A stretch of DNA of 64,000 nt from Branchiostoma floridae (lineage: Eukaryota > Chordata > Leptocardii > Amphioxiformes > Branchiostomatidae): assembly GCF_000003815.2 (NCBI RefSeq), contig NC_049981.1:32789628-32853627 (forward strand). The letters are read 5' to 3'. The notes under the pieces were generated by a model. It worked only from the letters and a program-made list of their open reading frames with translations, made no database searches and was not told the DNA's origin. This document shows, in pieces, positions 63,444 through 64,000 of this stretch. The number at the start of each line of letters is the position of its first letter. Position 1 is the stretch's first letter. The position numbers and the translations under genes were made by a program.

Positions 63444-64000
63444 CTATAGAGGAACAAACAATACATTACAGTGAAGAAGTGTATTCCAAGATTTTTAATT
63501 CTCTGTAGAATTTGACCTTTTGTCACAGGAAGAGGGGATCGGACACGTGCCCCTACCAATTTCGTAATACACGTTAGTTTACATCTTGCTACATTTTGTA
63601 TTTTGCGTAGTCTGGTTTTCAGTGAAAAATACGGTAAACTCTCGGGCTATTTTGCAATTTAGCGAGCTCTAGCCGATCTAAAAAAATCGGCCGACGTTCG
63701 CTTGAACTGAGAGGCAGGCTTAACCCTATCTAGACCAGGGGGGGGGGGGGGCTAAAAGTGTCTGCGCTAACTTTGACGTCGTATAACTGGCGAACGACGT
63801 GTGCTAGGACTACGAAACTTGGTGACTTTTCCTAAAATATTGTTAGCAACAATTCTAAGAAAAAAAATTTAGTTTGTGATTTTTCGCGTTGCCATGGCAA
63901 CGGGTTTCTGACAGGCATATTTTCCCAAATTTACTAATTTCAGCTTGAATTATGGGATTTCATAGTTTTATTGCTAGATCAAACTTGTTTATTCATATCA
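63444..64000 (-). other. Start of upstream intron of gene 1
   Basis: Includes TTAACCCTATCTAGACCAGG and a poly-G run near 63718-63750, an end of the repeat family also seen at 21872 and 49860. The expected first MAM exon is not reached. Confidence 0.5.

Overview
The window looks like lancelet (amphioxus, Branchiostoma-type) chromosomal DNA. It has many short coding exons with GT/AG introns, secreted or membrane domains of the fibrinogen-related (FReD), collagen, MAM and SRCR families in mosaic arrangements, a C2H2 zinc-finger exon, and a dense layer of non-LTR retrotransposons, a tRNA-derived SINE and small inverted-repeat elements. The organism call is inference from gene content; no species marker is present.

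The main content is a head-to-tail array of four related genes, all on the minus strand. I number them from the right. Gene 1 (59533 to beyond 64000, 5' part outside the window) encodes MAM-SRCR-FReD. Gene 2 (46732-55256, 7 exons, about 392 aa) and gene 3 (31462-37375, 8 exons, about 412 aa) encode short proteins: N-terminal transmembrane helix, coiled coil, furin-type site, short collagen triplet run, Cys/Pro/Thr linker, FReD. Gene 4 (about 6600-27393, 14 exons, about 893 aa) encodes transmembrane helix, enlarged coiled coil, furin-type site, collagen, Pro/Thr linker, MAM, SRCR, MAM and FReD. Two assembly gaps (6563-6876 and 8202-8301) hide most of its last exon and one MAM exon. Exon lengths and phases agree exactly between the genes. 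The proteins look like membrane-anchored relatives of ficolins and FIBCD1, that is, candidate innate pattern-recognition lectins that could be released by cleavage.

Non-coding DNA is duplicated along with the genes. Each of genes 2-4 has the same upstream block with an inverted CCAAT box and a CRE-like site about 135 to 170 bp before the ATG, then repeated upstream units built around a GATTCCCGAC-like core. All four genes share a 3' block; three of them keep an AATAAA in it. Between genes 2 and 3 the shared spacer is interrupted by about 5.7 kb (about 38613-44325). This insert carries a C2H2 zinc-finger coding exon on the minus strand, which is itself split by a 1763-bp RTE-type retrotransposon flanked by a perfect 15-bp target-site duplication.

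Other mobile DNA sits mainly in introns: a 5'-truncated non-LTR element with a nearly 700-codon RT frame (23764-25985), a related decayed one nested inside a TIR element (8943-10597), an L2/CR1-like fragment whose ATTC tail forms the large microsatellite at 50336-50491, a tRNA SINE (34249-34586), a gag-like ORF (33494-34021), and several TIR or hairpin elements. The left 4.7 kb holds no recognisable gene.
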